Source: an uncultured Eubacteriales bacterium
GTDB lineage: Bacteria > Bacillota > Clostridia > Christensenellales > Aristaeellaceae
NCBI GenBank assembly: GCA_900550955.1
Contig: URUF01000002.1
Span: 35,444 to 99,443 of the forward strand
Direction of reading: 5' to 3'
Length of the DNA stretch: 64,000 nucleotides
Shown piece after piece: positions 43,322 through 52,573 of this stretch. A program made the position numbers and the translations under genes. Below the pieces are notes generated by a model, which saw only the letters and a program-made list of their open reading frames with translations, searched no databases and was not told where the DNA came from. How positions within the stretch are numbered: position 1 is the first letter of the stretch; each line of letters begins with the position of its first letter.

Positions 43322-45721
43322 TTACTCTACGCCGCGAAGCCAGTGGCCCGACGTGGATGGAAAATGGGCGGCCGGGATAGCGGCCCCCAGCAGAAGCGCC
43401 GCATACAGCCGCGTAAGGGTAATCTGTTCATCCAAAGGTTCCGTGGTAAAACGCAGCAGCATACCTGCGCCAAGCCTGCGGCGATCGGCCTCAAAAGCCC
43501 TTAAATCGGTTGGCAATGCGCCCAGGACGCTGATTTCGCAGCCTTCCGGGAAGCGCGTGCGCATCAGCGGAAAGCGATAGCCCTTGCGGTCTGTAAGCGA
43601 GGCGGACTCCCTACCGCACACCATGTGATCGCCAGCGCACAGCGCGCAATGGGCACGATCCTGTGTAAGGCCAAGACGGACCCGCTCGGGGCAATGATTT
43701 AGCAGCATGAGGGTTTCATATCCATATACCTTAAGCAGCGCCGGAAGCTCCAGAGGAAGCAGGTCAAGCTGCTCCTGAAACGTCCATTCCGGCCACAGGG
43801 TGAGGCCGCAAACGCCCTGCTGCGCAAGGCTGCGGACTCCCTCGCGGTTTGTGGCGGGTATGCCTTCCCCCGCGAGGATGGGAAGCGGAAGCTCCAGGCC
43901 AAGCTGGGCTACGCTTTCGGCAAGAATGCCGCCTAGGCGCGCGCAATGTTTGGAAACAACCGGCAAAACGGCGTCCAGCGCGCTTTGGGTCATTTGCGGC
44001 GGCAGGCGCAGCCAAACGCCCGGCGGCATTTGGCGAAGCGCGGAGTCCAACGCCTGCGGGGTGAAAACCCGGGGCGCGTAACATAGAAGCGTCGCGCCCG
44101 CGTCGTATAGCATGGAAGCGGCCTCGGGCGCGGAAAAGATAACGGCCAGCGTTTGGGCGCCCAGCCGCTGAAAGGCGGGGCGCCGCGGCGGCGCCTGCAC
44201 AGGCGGCAGGGAAGCCTTTTTGCAGCTCTCAAAAGCCCTGATGCGCGCCTGCGTGAGTTGGCTGACGGCGTCGCGGCGGAGGGTGTTGAGCACGCTTACG
44301 GGCAAAAACGCGTTCTCGTCCATCGCCACCTGGATGCAGGGCTTGCCGTTTGCGGCCTTTACCGCATATGGCGTGCCGCCCAGCTTTTCCAGCTGCTTGC
44401 GAACGTCGCCGGGCGTGAGCACCCTGCTTTGCGCTGGCTGAGGCGCGGCCGCTTCAACGGTTATGGCGGTTGCGCCGTCGCTTATGCTTAGCGCGGAGGG
44501 ACGGCCCAGCTGCACGCGCGCTACCATCGCCACGGGAATGGGAGCGGGTTCATGGGAGCGGGCCGCTTCCAGCTGGCGCGCGTCGCTAAGCCGCGATACG
44601 GCCATGCCGGGCTGAATGCGGATATCCGGCCGCAGGCGCAACAGGGCCGTATCGCCGGCAGCTACGTCTGGCCCGGAATAGCGCAGGTCATACGCCTTGT
44701 CCCTTGCGCGAAGCTGAAGAGTATCGCCGTCGTTCAGGGCGATATCTATCTTCAATACGGCCATGCCGCGCTTCAGGGAAAGCACCCTGCCAACAGGTAT
44801 TCCATCATGGCTTACGCGCCCCGGGGTTACCAAAGCGGCGTCCTCCGCGCCAAGGGCGTGCCCGCGCGTAAAACCGCCGCGGTTATAGATTTGGAGCAGC
44901 TGGCGTTTGTCGCCGGCGGTTACGTGAAAATGACCTTGGGCAAGGTTGTCCAGCGCCTTGCGATATACGGAGGTGACAACGGCCACATATTCCGCGCTTT
45001 TTAGGCGTCCCTCCAGCTTGAAGGAAGCGACGCCCGCATCGCATAGAGCCGGCAGATCATCCAACAGGCATAAATCGCGCAGCGAAAGAAGCGGGCCGCT
45101 CCATTCATCTGAAAGGCGAAAGCACTGCCGGCAGGGTTGGGCGCAGCGCCCGCGGTTGCCGCTGCGGCCGCCGGACATGCTGCTCATCAGGCAGCGGCCG
45201 CTTACGGCGGTACAAAGGGCGCCATGCGCAAAAACCTCCGTTTCCACGCCTGTTGCGACCACGCGGCGCACGTCGTCCAGGCCGCATTCGCGCGCAAGCA
45301 CCACGCGTTGAAAACCCAACGCGCGCGCCTCGAGCGCCCCAGAGGCGTTACATACGGCCATTTGAGTGCTTGCGTGCAGCTCAAGCCCGGGAAAGCGGAA
45401 CCGTACAAGCGCGGCAACGCCCATATCCTGCACGATTACCGCGTCGGCGCCGGCGGCCTGGATTTGCGTAAGGGCGTCAAGCACGTCGGGGATTTCACGT
45501 TCCTTTACGAGCGTGTTGACCGTAACATGCACGCGCACGTGGTAAAGATGCGCGTACTCAACGGCCTGCGCCAGCGCGCCGGCGTCAAAATTGACGGCGC
45601 TGGCGCGCGCGCCAAATGCCTTGTAACCCAAATAGACCGCGTTTGCACCGCAATCTACGGCGGCGCGAAGGGCGGCCATGTCACCGGCGGGGGAGAGCAG
45701 CTCCGGCAGGGTAGGCGGCAT
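43322..45721 (-). CDS. U32-family peptidase
   Basis: The 799-residue protein begins with the U32 barrel: ELLSPAGDMAALRAAVDCGANAVYLG, the LHASTQMAVCN strand and the GRCLMSS...GRCAQPCRQ cysteine block, which may bind an Fe-S cluster. Residues after about 300 form the DUF3656 C-terminal extension typical of long U32 proteins. Despite the name, several family members (RlhA, UbiU) are rRNA or quinone hydroxylation factors. Genes next to it are housekeeping: mutS2 upstream on the same strand and cyclophilin. Confidence 0.92.
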   Translation of the reverse strand: MPPTLPELLSPAGDMAALRAAVDCGANAVYLGYKAFGARASAVNFDAGALAQAVEYAHLYHVRVHVTVNTLVKEREIPDVLDALTQIQAAGADAVIVQDMGVAALVRFRFPGLELHASTQMAVCNASGALEARALGFQRVVLARECGLDDVRRVVATGVETEVFAHGALCTAVSGRCLMSSMSGGRSGNRGRCAQPCRQCFRLSDEWSGPLLSLRDLCLLDDLPALCDAGVASFKLEGRLKSAEYVAVVTSVYRKALDNLAQGHFHVTAGDKRQLLQIYNRGGFTRGHALGAEDAALVTPGRVSHDGIPVGRVLSLKRGMAVLKIDIALNDGDTLQLRARDKAYDLRYSGPDVAAGDTALLRLRPDIRIQPGMAVSRLSDARQLEAARSHEPAPIPVAMVARVQLGRPSALSISDGATAITVEAAAPQPAQSRVLTPGDVRKQLEKLGGTPYAVKAANGKPCIQVAMDENAFLPVSVLNTLRRDAVSQLTQARIRAFESCKKASLPPVQAPPRRPAFQRLGAQTLAVIFSAPEAASMLYDAGATLLCYAPRVFTPQALDSALRQMPPGVWLRLPPQMTQSALDAVLPVVSKHCARLGGILAESVAQLGLELPLPILAGEGIPATNREGVRSLAQQGVCGLTLWPEWTFQEQLDLLPLELPALLKVYGYETLMLLNHCPERVRLGLTQDRAHCALCAGDHMVCGRESASLTDRKGYRFPLMRTRFPEGCEISVLGALPTDLRAFEADRRRLGAGMLLRFTTEPLDEQITLTRLYAALLLGAAIPAAHFPSTSGHWLRGVE

Positions 45722-45750
45722 AGGCGAAAACGCATCCTTTCGGCAATGAT

Positions 45751-45791
45751 AAAAAGCGCGGCGCAGGGGGGCTCAATGCCCTCGCGCCGCG
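45751..45791 (-). terminator. cyclophilin gene terminator
   Basis: Read leftward, the stem (arms about 45779-45791 and 45756-45768, GCGCGGCGC core) is followed by TTTTTATC. Confidence 0.8.
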
Positions 45792-45799
45792 TTGCTCCA

Positions 45800-46315
45800 T
45801 TACAGCTTGGTAAAGGGATATTCCACGCCGTTGGTTTCCACACGGATCGAGGCGATGACCTGCGGTTCAAGCGGCTTATCAGCACGGTCCGTCCTTTGCG
45901 ATACAATGCCATCGGCAACCTCCATGCCATGGGTAACCTTGCCAAAGGCGGCGTAGGAACCGTCCAGATGGGGGCTGTCGCTGGTCATGATAAAGAACTG
46001 GGAACCGGCGCTATCCTTCATCATGCTGCGGGCCATGCTGAGCACGCCGTAGGTGTGCTTGAGCGGATTGGGCACGCCGTTTTGAGCAAACTCGCCTTTG
46101 ATGCGGTAACCGGGGCCGCCCATGCCGGTGCCGTTAGGGCAGCCGCCCTGAATCATAAACCCGGGGATGCAGCGATGGAAGATGAGCCCATCGTAAAAGC
46201 CGCTGTTGGCAAGGGATATGAAATTGCCTACGCTTTGAGGCGCGATATCGGGATAGAGCTCGCCGGTCATAACGCCGCCGTTTTGCATGGTAATGGTAAA
46301 GGTGGGATTGGCCAT
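45800..46315 (-). CDS. cyclophilin-type peptidylprolyl isomerase
   Basis: The 171-residue protein has [13 protein letters not shown] and the [18 protein letters not shown] block; the active-site Arg, Phe and Gln lie in these two. No signal peptide is present, so it acts in the cytoplasm. TTGCAT (46427-46422) and TATAAT (46404-46399), 17 bases apart, form its minus-strand promoter. It is monocistronic with its own terminator. Confidence 0.95.
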   Translation of the reverse strand: MANPTFTITMQNGGVMTGELYPDIAPQSVGNFISLANSGFYDGLIFHRCIPGFMIQGGCPNGTGMGGPGYRIKGEFAQNGVPNPLKHTYGVLSMARSMMKDSAGSQFFIMTSDSPHLDGSYAAFGKVTHGMEVADGIVSQRTDRADKPLEPQVIASIRVETNGVEYPFTKL

Positions 46316-46398
46316 GGGAATCGAACCTTCTTTCTGCCTGGTTTCAGCCGTTTGAAAGCTATGGAAAACGCCCCAAAAGGCTTATGCGCTACCTTAGC

Positions 46399-46427
46399 AT
46401 TATAAACTGTTTGCCCTATGAATGCAA
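46399..46427 (-). promoter_or_regulatory. promoter of the cyclophilin gene
   Basis: On the minus strand, TTGCAT (46427-46422) and TATAAT (46404-46399) stand 17 bases apart, 84 bases from the ATG. Confidence 0.65.
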
Positions 46428-46445
46428 ACGCTTTTTTGGCATGCG

Positions 46446-47369
46446 TTAGGGAAGCGTGTGCGCCAGCCATACGCGGCCCCAGCCCAGCCTTTCGGCTTGG
46501 CGCTGCATGGGCGCAAGGGCTTGCAGCGCATGCGCCTGGTCCTTATAAAGCCCGTAGACGACGGAGCCGCTTCCCGTCATCATGGCGCGCAAAGCGCCGC
46601 TGCTTTCCAGCGCGGCGGAGGCCTCCAGCAGGGCGGGCCGCGCCCTTAGGCTTACGCCCTCAAGCACGTTTTGCATGGCCGAGGCCAGGGCGGGCGGGTC
46701 GTTTGACAGCAGCGCAGCCTGCGCCGCTTCGGTATTGGGGCGCGCAAGCGCGCCGGCAGGCAGAGGGTCAAAGGCAGCGAACACCTCGCGGGTGCTTAGC
46801 CCGCCGCATGGCTGTATGAGCAGCAGCCAAAGCCGGGGCGCGGGAGAGAGCGGCGTGATGGCTTCGCCTATGCCGCCGACGCGCGCAAGGCCGCCTGTAA
46901 GCAGAAAGGGAATATCGGCCCCCAGCGATAGGCCTGCCTCTAGCAGCGCTTGCCGGGGAAGATGAAGCCGCCAAAGCTCGTTTAGGCCCAGCAGCGCCGC
47001 CGCGGCATCCGCGCTTCCGCCGCCAAGGCCCGCGCCTGAAGGGATGCGCTTGGCTAGGCGCATGCGGGCTCCCTGCCGCACGTGATACCGCTCCTTAAGA
47101 AGCCGGGCGGCGCGATACACAAGGTTTGACTGGTCGTAGCGCACGGCGGCGCTTTCAAGCGCGTCGGCACTGCCGGGGGCTTTTCGCGCAGAAGCGTCCT
47201 TATCTGCCGCGGCGTCCGCCAGGGTGAGCCCGTCCGCTGGCTCTAGCCATAGCGTATCAGAAAGTGAAATGGTTTGCATCAGCATATCCATCAGGTGATA
47301 GCCATCCTGCCGCTTTCCCAGGATATCCAGCGTCCAGTTGATCTTTGCGTGCGCCTCCAAGCAAAGCAT
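46446..47369 (-). CDS. ispE: 4-diphosphocytidyl-2-C-methyl-D-erythritol kinase
   Basis: The 307-residue GHMP kinase of the methylerythritol phosphate pathway. It starts with AHAKINWTLDILGKRQDGYHLMDML (catalytic Lys and substrate His), has the GHMP loop IPSGAGLGGGSADAAAAL near residue 120 and a later GxGGxVYG-like MTGSGSVVYGL. The ATG at 47369 is best placed before the AHAKIN start. It confirms the organism uses the non-mevalonate route for which DXS is the first enzyme, although the DXS-like gene at 2653 is in an unrelated operon. Confidence 0.95.
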   Translation of the reverse strand: MLCLEAHAKINWTLDILGKRQDGYHLMDMLMQTISLSDTLWLEPADGLTLADAAADKDASARKAPGSADALESAAVRYDQSNLVYRAARLLKERYHVRQGARMRLAKRIPSGAGLGGGSADAAAALLGLNELWRLHLPRQALLEAGLSLGADIPFLLTGGLARVGGIGEAITPLSPAPRLWLLLIQPCGGLSTREVFAAFDPLPAGALARPNTEAAQAALLSNDPPALASAMQNVLEGVSLRARPALLEASAALESSGALRAMMTGSGSVVYGLYKDQAHALQALAPMQRQAERLGWGRVWLAHTLP

Positions 47370-47449
47370 TGCAACGCACCCTTCCCTTATGATATAGTAC
47401 ATACAGTATATCAGGTTTTTGCCAAACCGTTAAGGGGGCGAAGCGCTTT

Positions 47450-47887
47450 ATGCAGGCGATTCCCATGTTGATTTCCATCCACTCCAATGCGCGCCGCGAC
47501 GAGGCGGCCGAGGACGAAACGCTTACGATGCTCACCTCCGGCATGCTGGAGCTGGATGAAGCCCGCGCCGTAATAAGCTATGAGGAAACGCTGGATGAAG
47601 GAACGCCCGCGCAGCATGTAACGGTTACCATTGAGGACGGCGCGGCAACCATGAGCCGCAGCGGCGATTACGCCACGGATATGGTGTTTCGCACGGGGTG
47701 CCGGTATGAAGGCCAATACCATACGCCCTATGGCGATATGGAGCTGGCGGTGTACTGCACCCGCCTGCGTTACGATATTAGCGATGAGGGCGGAGAGCTG
47801 CTTTTGAGCTATCAGTTGGATTTGAACGGCAGGTTTGCGGCTGTGCACGACATGGAGCTGCGCCTGATGAGGCAAAGCGATGCTTGA
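47450..47887 (+). CDS. DUF1934-family protein
   Basis: The 145-residue protein matches DUF1934 (YwiB-like), a lipocalin-like beta barrel with GxYxTPYGDMELAVYC and the LLLSYQLDLNG strand. No export signal. AAGGGGG stands 11 bases before the ATG at 47450. Its last 8 bases overlap the next gene, indicating coupled translation. Function is unknown. Confidence 0.85.
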   Translation: MQAIPMLISIHSNARRDEAAEDETLTMLTSGMLELDEARAVISYEETLDEGTPAQHVTVTIEDGAATMSRSGDYATDMVFRTGCRYEGQYHTPYGDMELAVYCTRLRYDISDEGGELLLSYQLDLNGRFAAVHDMELRLMRQSDA

Positions 47888-48398
47888 CCTTGCGGCGGCG
47901 CAGGCGGCGCTGTTTGAAGGGCTGAACGCAAGCGGCGGCAGCTGCTTTGTAAGTGTCTGCCGGGATGACGGCGCGCTATGGGTAAGCGACGCGCCGCGTT
48001 TGGGGATGGCGCTTTCGCCTCTCAAAGCGCGGCTTGAGGAACAGGGCGTCGCCGTGCTGCCGGATGCCCCCAAGGGCCTGTGGCGCTTGGATTGGACGTT
48101 GGAAATGTGGCAGCGCCGCCTGGAGCCGCTGCCGCATACGCCGCCCCCGCTGCCTGTGGATGCGGATCTGCATCCCGCCTATGCGCTGTGCCGCCTAATG
48201 CTTACGCATCCCTCTCCCTTGGAACGGCAGCCTATGGCGATGGTGCGCAGGGTTGCAAAGCTCACGGCTAAGGAGGAAGCGCTCAAGCGGTGCGTACCTG
48301 CGTTGCACGGCCTGTGCGCGCAGCGGCTGCGCAAGGGAGAGCCGCTGCCAAGCGCCGCAGGCGCCATCCTGGCCGCGTGGCTTGCCGAAAAAGCATAG
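47880..48398 (+). CDS. conserved-looking hypothetical protein
   Basis: This 172-residue product overlaps the DUF1934 gene by 8 bases and precedes the MBL gene by 14 bases, so it sits in a tight three-gene operon. It is Ala/Leu/Pro-rich, with a WRLDWTLEMWQRRLEPLP segment in the middle and a helical C-terminal half. I see no known motif. The arrangement and the absence of stops over a long GC-rich frame suggest a real gene, but nothing points to its role. Confidence 0.6.
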   Translation: MLDLAAAQAALFEGLNASGGSCFVSVCRDDGALWVSDAPRLGMALSPLKARLEEQGVAVLPDAPKGLWRLDWTLEMWQRRLEPLPHTPPPLPVDADLHPAYALCRLMLTHPSPLERQPMAMVRRVAKLTAKEEALKRCVPALHGLCAQRLRKGEPLPSAAGAILAAWLAEKA

Positions 48399-48412
48399 AA
48401 AGGAAGAAAGGC

Positions 48413-49060
48413 ATGATCCTAAAATACATGGGGCACTCCTTTTTTACCCTTACCTTGGCGGATGGGACGAGGATAGCGCTCGATCCCTACGGCGCGTTTT
48501 ATCAATATCCGCGCAGAAGGCTCGATGCGGATATTTGCCTTATCAGCCACCATCATCATGATCATGACGGCGTGGAATGCATAAACGCGGGGGCTGAGGT
48601 GATCGACCGGCCGGGCGTGCATCAGCCGGCGCGCGGCCTGCGGATTGTGGGCGTTCCCACCTGGCATGACGGGCAGGGCGGCACGCTTCGCGGGCCGAAT
48701 ATCTTTTACGTGCTTGAGGCGGAGGGCCTGCGCGTTGGCCACGCGGGGGATTTGGGCCATGTGCCCGACCTGCCCACGCAAAAGCGCATCGGCCATTTGG
48801 ATGTACTGATGCTGCCGGTGGGCGGGTATTACACCATTGACGCGGCCGCGGCCTATGCAACGCAGCAGGCGCTGCGCCCCACGGTTACGGTGCCCATGCA
48901 TTACCGCACCCCGTATGACGAGGAAATGCCCATTGCGCCTGTTGAAGCGTTTTTGCATCTTGCTGGCGCCAAGGATGAGCAACTGCCGATTCTGCGCTTC
49001 ACAAGCGCGGATATCCATCTGCGGCCGCAGGTGGTAACGCTGGCCGTTGAGAAGGGTTGA
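48413..49060 (+). CDS. MBL-fold metal-dependent hydrolase
   Basis: The 215-residue protein has SHHHHDHDG (the HxHxDH zinc-ligand motif) near residue 43, a VPTWHDGQGG segment, GDLGH (bridging Asp) and a PMHY histidine. It resembles the UPF0173/YtkL-like group of short metallo-beta-lactamases, with many histidine-rich substrates unidentified. ATG at 48413 with AAGGAAG about 11 bases upstream. A strong promoter for the CTP synthase homologue overlaps its end. Confidence 0.88.
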   Translation: MILKYMGHSFFTLTLADGTRIALDPYGAFYQYPRRRLDADICLISHHHHDHDGVECINAGAEVIDRPGVHQPARGLRIVGVPTWHDGQGGTLRGPNIFYVLEAEGLRVGHAGDLGHVPDLPTQKRIGHLDVLMLPVGGYYTIDAAAAYATQQALRPTVTVPMHYRTPYDEEMPIAPVEAFLHLAGAKDEQLPILRFTSADIHLRPQVVTLAVEKG

Positions 49061-49085
49061 CAAGCCGTTTTTAGATTTGTACAAT
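49057..49085 (+). promoter_or_regulatory. promoter of the CTP synthase homologue
   Basis: TTGACA (49057-49062) and TACAAT (49080-49085), 17 bases apart, give a start near 49092 and a short leader of about 28 bases. Confidence 0.75.
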
Positions 49086-49119
49086 CGTTTTTGATCAATC
49101 GAAAAAGGAGCCGGGAAAG

Positions 49120-50712
49120 ATGAAATACGTGTTTATTACCGGGGGCGTAACTTCCTCCTTGGGTAAGGGCGTAACCGCGGCCGCGCTGGGCAGGCTGCTC
49201 AAGGCGCGGGGATACCGCGTGGGAATGCAAAAGCTGGATTTGTACTATAACGCCGAGCCCGGCTTTATGAGCCCCCTGGAGCATGGCGAATCCTTCATTA
49301 CCGAGGATGGGCATGCGGTGGATTTGGATCTTGGCACCTATGAGCGCTTTGTGGATACGACGCTTGCGGGCGAGGCCTGCTGCACCACCGGCAAAATACA
49401 CCGCCGCCTGTTGGAAAAGGAGCTGCGCGGCGAATTCCATGGGGCGACCATTCAAGCCATTCCCCATGTTACAAACGAGATCAAGCGCAATATCCGCGAA
49501 GTGGCGCAGCGCTCCGGCGCGGATATCAGCATTGTGGAGATAGGCGGCACCGTGGGCGATATGGAGGCGTCCGTCTATTTGGAGGCCATCCGCCAAATGC
49601 GCCTGGAATGCGCCGAGCCAAGCGATTGCTGCTATGTGCACCTGACGCTGATGCCCTATATTTCCTCAGCGGGAGAGCTGAAAACCAAGCCTACGCAGAG
49701 CAGCGTAAAATCGCTGCGGTCCGTGGGCATACAGCCGGATGTGATTGTGTGCCGCACAGAGGTGCCCATGAGCGGCGAGGGCAAGGATAAGATCGCGCTG
49801 TTCTGCAATGTGAAAACCAGCAATGTAATCCAGAACCTGGATATTGATATGCTTTATGACCTACCCCTGGTGCTGGAAAAGGAAGGCCTAGCCCGGGCGG
49901 TGCTGGCCGAGCTGCATTTGCCGGACTCCACGCCCGATTTGGAGGGCTGGCGCGCGCTGGCAAAGCAGGCGCGCGAGGCGGCCAAGCCTGTTCGCGTGGC
50001 TGTGGTAAGCAAGTATCCCTCCGTGCCGGACGCATGCCTGTCCGTTACGGAAGCCATTAAGCATGCGGCCCTTCAGGCAGGCGTGCGGGCCGTGATTGAG
50101 CTGGTAGACGCACAGAACGTTACCGACGATACGGCGGAAGCGCTTCTGGGAAAGCATGCGGCGATTGTGCTCCCGGGCGGATTTGGCGCAACGGGCGCAG
50201 ACGGCATGATTGCAGCCGCACGGTTTGCCAGGGAAAACAGGATCCCCTTCCTGGCTATTGGCTATGGCATGCAGCTTGCCGTTGTGGAAGCGGCGCGCAG
50301 CCTGCTGCAAATCGCGGACGCGCACACAATGGAGGCGGATTGCGAAACCAAGCACGCGGTTGTGCGCATCCCGGAGGAGCGCATTTGCCAGAACGATAGC
50401 CGCAGCCGGGCTCGCATGGGCTTAAGCAGCATCAAACTTGCGGACGGTATGATCAAAACCCTGTATGGCAGCGATTGCATCGCCGAGCGGCATTCAAACC
50501 GCTACGAGGTGGATCCCGCCTATGTGCGGGCTTTGGAGGAAAAGGGGCTGAAGCTGGCGGGCTCCAGCGTGGACGCTGGCTACCCCGAGGTGTTCGAGCT
50601 GGAGGGACATCCCTTCTATGCGGCGGTTGTCTATCATCCCGAGTATATAAGCCGGCCCGGCAAACCGCATCCGCTGTTTCTGGCCTTGCTCAAAGCGGCT
50701 TTGGCGAAATAA
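49120..50712 (+). CDS. CTP synthase homologue without glutaminase nucleophile
   Basis: The 530-residue protein aligns end to end with PyrG, which converts UTP to CTP. The synthase domain keeps FITGGVTSSLGKG, the QKLD lysine region, DLDLGTYERF and EIGGTVGDME, the ATP and metal sites. In the amidotransferase domain the nucleophile elbow reads AIGYGMQ instead of GICLGMQ, so the cysteine position is Gly381. His506 and Glu508 of the triad (YHPEY) remain. The GGFG oxyanion strand is followed by ATGADGM, where family members have an Arg/Glu/Lys pattern. It could use free ammonia, or it may be a divergent paralogue. It stands next to a methyltransferase-like gene. Confidence 0.85.
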   Translation: MKYVFITGGVTSSLGKGVTAAALGRLLKARGYRVGMQKLDLYYNAEPGFMSPLEHGESFITEDGHAVDLDLGTYERFVDTTLAGEACCTTGKIHRRLLEKELRGEFHGATIQAIPHVTNEIKRNIREVAQRSGADISIVEIGGTVGDMEASVYLEAIRQMRLECAEPSDCCYVHLTLMPYISSAGELKTKPTQSSVKSLRSVGIQPDVIVCRTEVPMSGEGKDKIALFCNVKTSNVIQNLDIDMLYDLPLVLEKEGLARAVLAELHLPDSTPDLEGWRALAKQAREAAKPVRVAVVSKYPSVPDACLSVTEAIKHAALQAGVRAVIELVDAQNVTDDTAEALLGKHAAIVLPGGFGATGADGMIAAARFARENRIPFLAIGYGMQLAVVEAARSLLQIADAHTMEADCETKHAVVRIPEERICQNDSRSRARMGLSSIKLADGMIKTLYGSDCIAERHSNRYEVDPAYVRALEEKGLKLAGSSVDAGYPEVFELEGHPFYAAVVYHPEYISRPGKPHPLFLALLKAALAK

Positions 50713-50723
50713 CGCTTTTTCCC

Positions 50724-50758
50724 AAACGCCCGGAACCGCAAATGCGCTTCCGGGCGTT
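50724..50758. other. hairpin between the CTP synthase homologue and the next gene
   Basis: An 11-bp stem (AACGCCCGGAA / TTCCGGGCGTT) lies 12 bases after the stop. It lacks a T run on the plus strand, so read-through into the next gene is possible. Confidence 0.55.
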
Positions 50759-50798
50759 GCGCATGAAGGCGGATTTTGAGAAAATCGGAGCGGTTGAA

Positions 50799-51869
50799 AT
50801 GCGAACGATCCATTTGCCCCCGCACGACAGGGACAGGCTGAATGCGACGCTGCTTATGGCGGAAAAAAACCTGCGCGCCCTGGAGCTGTTCAGCGGTTAC
50901 CTGAATCTTTGCCCCCGTTTTGTAACCCAGGCCGATGTGGAAATGCTCTGCCGGGAGTGCGGCGTATTCAACGAAACGGCGTATAGCCTGCTGATGGGCG
51001 CGGCATGCGGCCTGGATGCGGAGCGGGACGGCTGGGCCCGGGAAATGCAGGAGCGCTACTTTCGGCCCGCCGTCCATTGTATGGACGCGCAGGTATGCCG
51101 GGCGGATCCATACTATGCGGCAATCCGCATGCCCGATGTTACGCAAGGCGCATGGACGCTTGGCTATAAGCGCTTTGAACCCTATGAGGCCTTCGCAAGC
51201 GACGACCTGCGCTTGATGCCGGATGGCCGCGAAATACCGCAGATCGGCTATTTTACAGAACCTTTCCTCACGCCTGTGGTTCTGGAAAACGGCCGCGAAT
51301 GGATGACTGTAACCCCAAGCGAGATCAACACCATGACGGCGGATATTCAAGCCGTAAGCGGAAAGGTGGCCGTGTTTGGCCTGGGGCTGGGGTACTATGC
51401 CTTCATGGCCGCGCGCAAGCCGGAGGTTACGCAGGTTACGGTGATTGAACGCGATGAAAACGTGATCGCGCTGTTTGAAAAGCACCTTCTGCCGCAGTTT
51501 GCAAACCGTGAAAAGATACGGCTTGTGCGGGCGGACGCTTACGATTATGCGGCCCATATGGCCAAGGAACGGTACGCATTTGCCTACGTGGACATTTGGC
51601 ACGATGTGCTGGACGGCGTTGCGCTGTACCTGCAAATGAAGCGCCTGGAGCCTCTGTCGCCCAATACGGTTTTTCTGTACTGGATCGAAACATCCATGCT
51701 GGCTTGGCTTAGGGGCATGGCGTTGATGGAAATAGCCGGGGAGGAAGACGGCCCCATGATGCGCACGCTTGGCAACGTTACCAGCTTTGATTCGCTCATG
51801 GCGGCGCTTTCCCAGGAGGGCCTGCGCGGCCTTGCTGCGCGCATACCGCTGGAGATTACCAAGCGATAG
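50799..51869 (+). CDS. SAM-methyltransferase-like protein
   Basis: The 356-residue protein has a C-terminal Rossmann domain with VFGLGLGYYAF (SAM glycine loop), VTVIERDEN (acidic end of the second strand) and FAYVDIWHD. The N-terminal half has cysteine-containing and Asp/Tyr-rich helices and no known domain. The order recalls spermidine-synthase-like folds, but the typical aminopropyl-transfer residues were not seen. I place the start at 50799, with GGAG 8 bases upstream; several in-frame ATGs (50742, 50763) lie before it. It lies 86 bases after the CTP synthase homologue and may be co-transcribed. Confidence 0.65.
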   Translation: MRTIHLPPHDRDRLNATLLMAEKNLRALELFSGYLNLCPRFVTQADVEMLCRECGVFNETAYSLLMGAACGLDAERDGWAREMQERYFRPAVHCMDAQVCRADPYYAAIRMPDVTQGAWTLGYKRFEPYEAFASDDLRLMPDGREIPQIGYFTEPFLTPVVLENGREWMTVTPSEINTMTADIQAVSGKVAVFGLGLGYYAFMAARKPEVTQVTVIERDENVIALFEKHLLPQFANREKIRLVRADAYDYAAHMAKERYAFAYVDIWHDVLDGVALYLQMKRLEPLSPNTVFLYWIETSMLAWLRGMALMEIAGEEDGPMMRTLGNVTSFDSLMAALSQEGLRGLAARIPLEITKR

Positions 51870-51880
51870 GAGGAATGGCA

Positions 51881-52573
51881 ATGGGCACACAGGCCAAAAC
51901 GCTGGTGGAGCGAACCGCAGAAACGCTGATTGCGTTCATTCATGACCAGGCCTTACAGCCGGGCGATAAGCTGCCTACGGAGGCTGCGCTGTGCGCAAGC
52001 CTGGGCGTTGGGCGAAACACATTGCGGGAGGCGCTAAAGATTCTGGCTTCCAGAAATATTGTTTTTATTCGCCAGGGGGCCGGCGCCTTTGTAACGGAAA
52101 AGCCTGGGGTTGTGGAGGATCCCTTGGGCTTTGCCCTGATAAGCGACAGGGAAAAGCTCACGCATGACCTTATGCAGGTGCGCGCAATGCTGGAGCCGCC
52201 GATCGCAGCCCTTGCGGCGCAGTGCGCCACACAGGCCGAGATTGCGCAGCTGGAGGCAATTCTGGCCGAGATGGAAAGCGCCATTCGGGAGCAGAAAAGC
52301 TTTTCCGCGTTGGATATGGCCTATCACCGCAAGATTGCCGAATGCACCCATAATACGGTTATGGAAAACCTGATTCCTGTGATTGTAAACGGCGTATCTG
52401 TTTTTGCGCAGGAGGTGGGAACGCCGGAATATGAGCAGACGCTTCTGAGCCACAGGCGGATTTTTGAATTGATACAAAGCCATCAGCCGTTTGAGGCTGA
52501 AATGGCCATGCGCTTTCACATCTTATATAATCAAAACCGGTACGAGGAAATGCAAAAAAAGATGCAGCGTTAA
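51881..52573 (+). CDS. GntR-family (FadR subfamily) regulator
   Basis: The 230-residue protein has a GntR winged helix (about 10-75: GDKLPTEAALCASLGVGRNTLREALKIL...) and an all-helical FCD domain with the Asp/His ligand pattern (DMAYHRKIAECTHN, SHRRIF), which binds a metal and often an organic acid. Start ATG at 51881 with AGGAGG 7 bases upstream. Regulators of this type (LldR, GlcC, UxuR-like) respond to hydroxy acids or uronates, consistent with the flavoprotein operon that follows 95 bases later. Confidence 0.92.
   Translation: MGTQAKTLVERTAETLIAFIHDQALQPGDKLPTEAALCASLGVGRNTLREALKILASRNIVFIRQGAGAFVTEKPGVVEDPLGFALISDREKLTHDLMQVRAMLEPPIAALAAQCATQAEIAQLEAILAEMESAIREQKSFSALDMAYHRKIAECTHNTVMENLIPVIVNGVSVFAQEVGTPEYEQTLLSHRRIFELIQSHQPFEAEMAMRFHILYNQNRYEEMQKKMQR

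Noticed and set aside
45137..46405. 422-residue open frame antisense to the U32 and cyclophilin genes
   Set aside because: It spans two convincing genes and the terminator between them.
2653..47369. DXS-like gene and ispE as one isoprenoid cluster
   Set aside because: They are about 42 kb apart in unrelated operons, so they are not a cluster.
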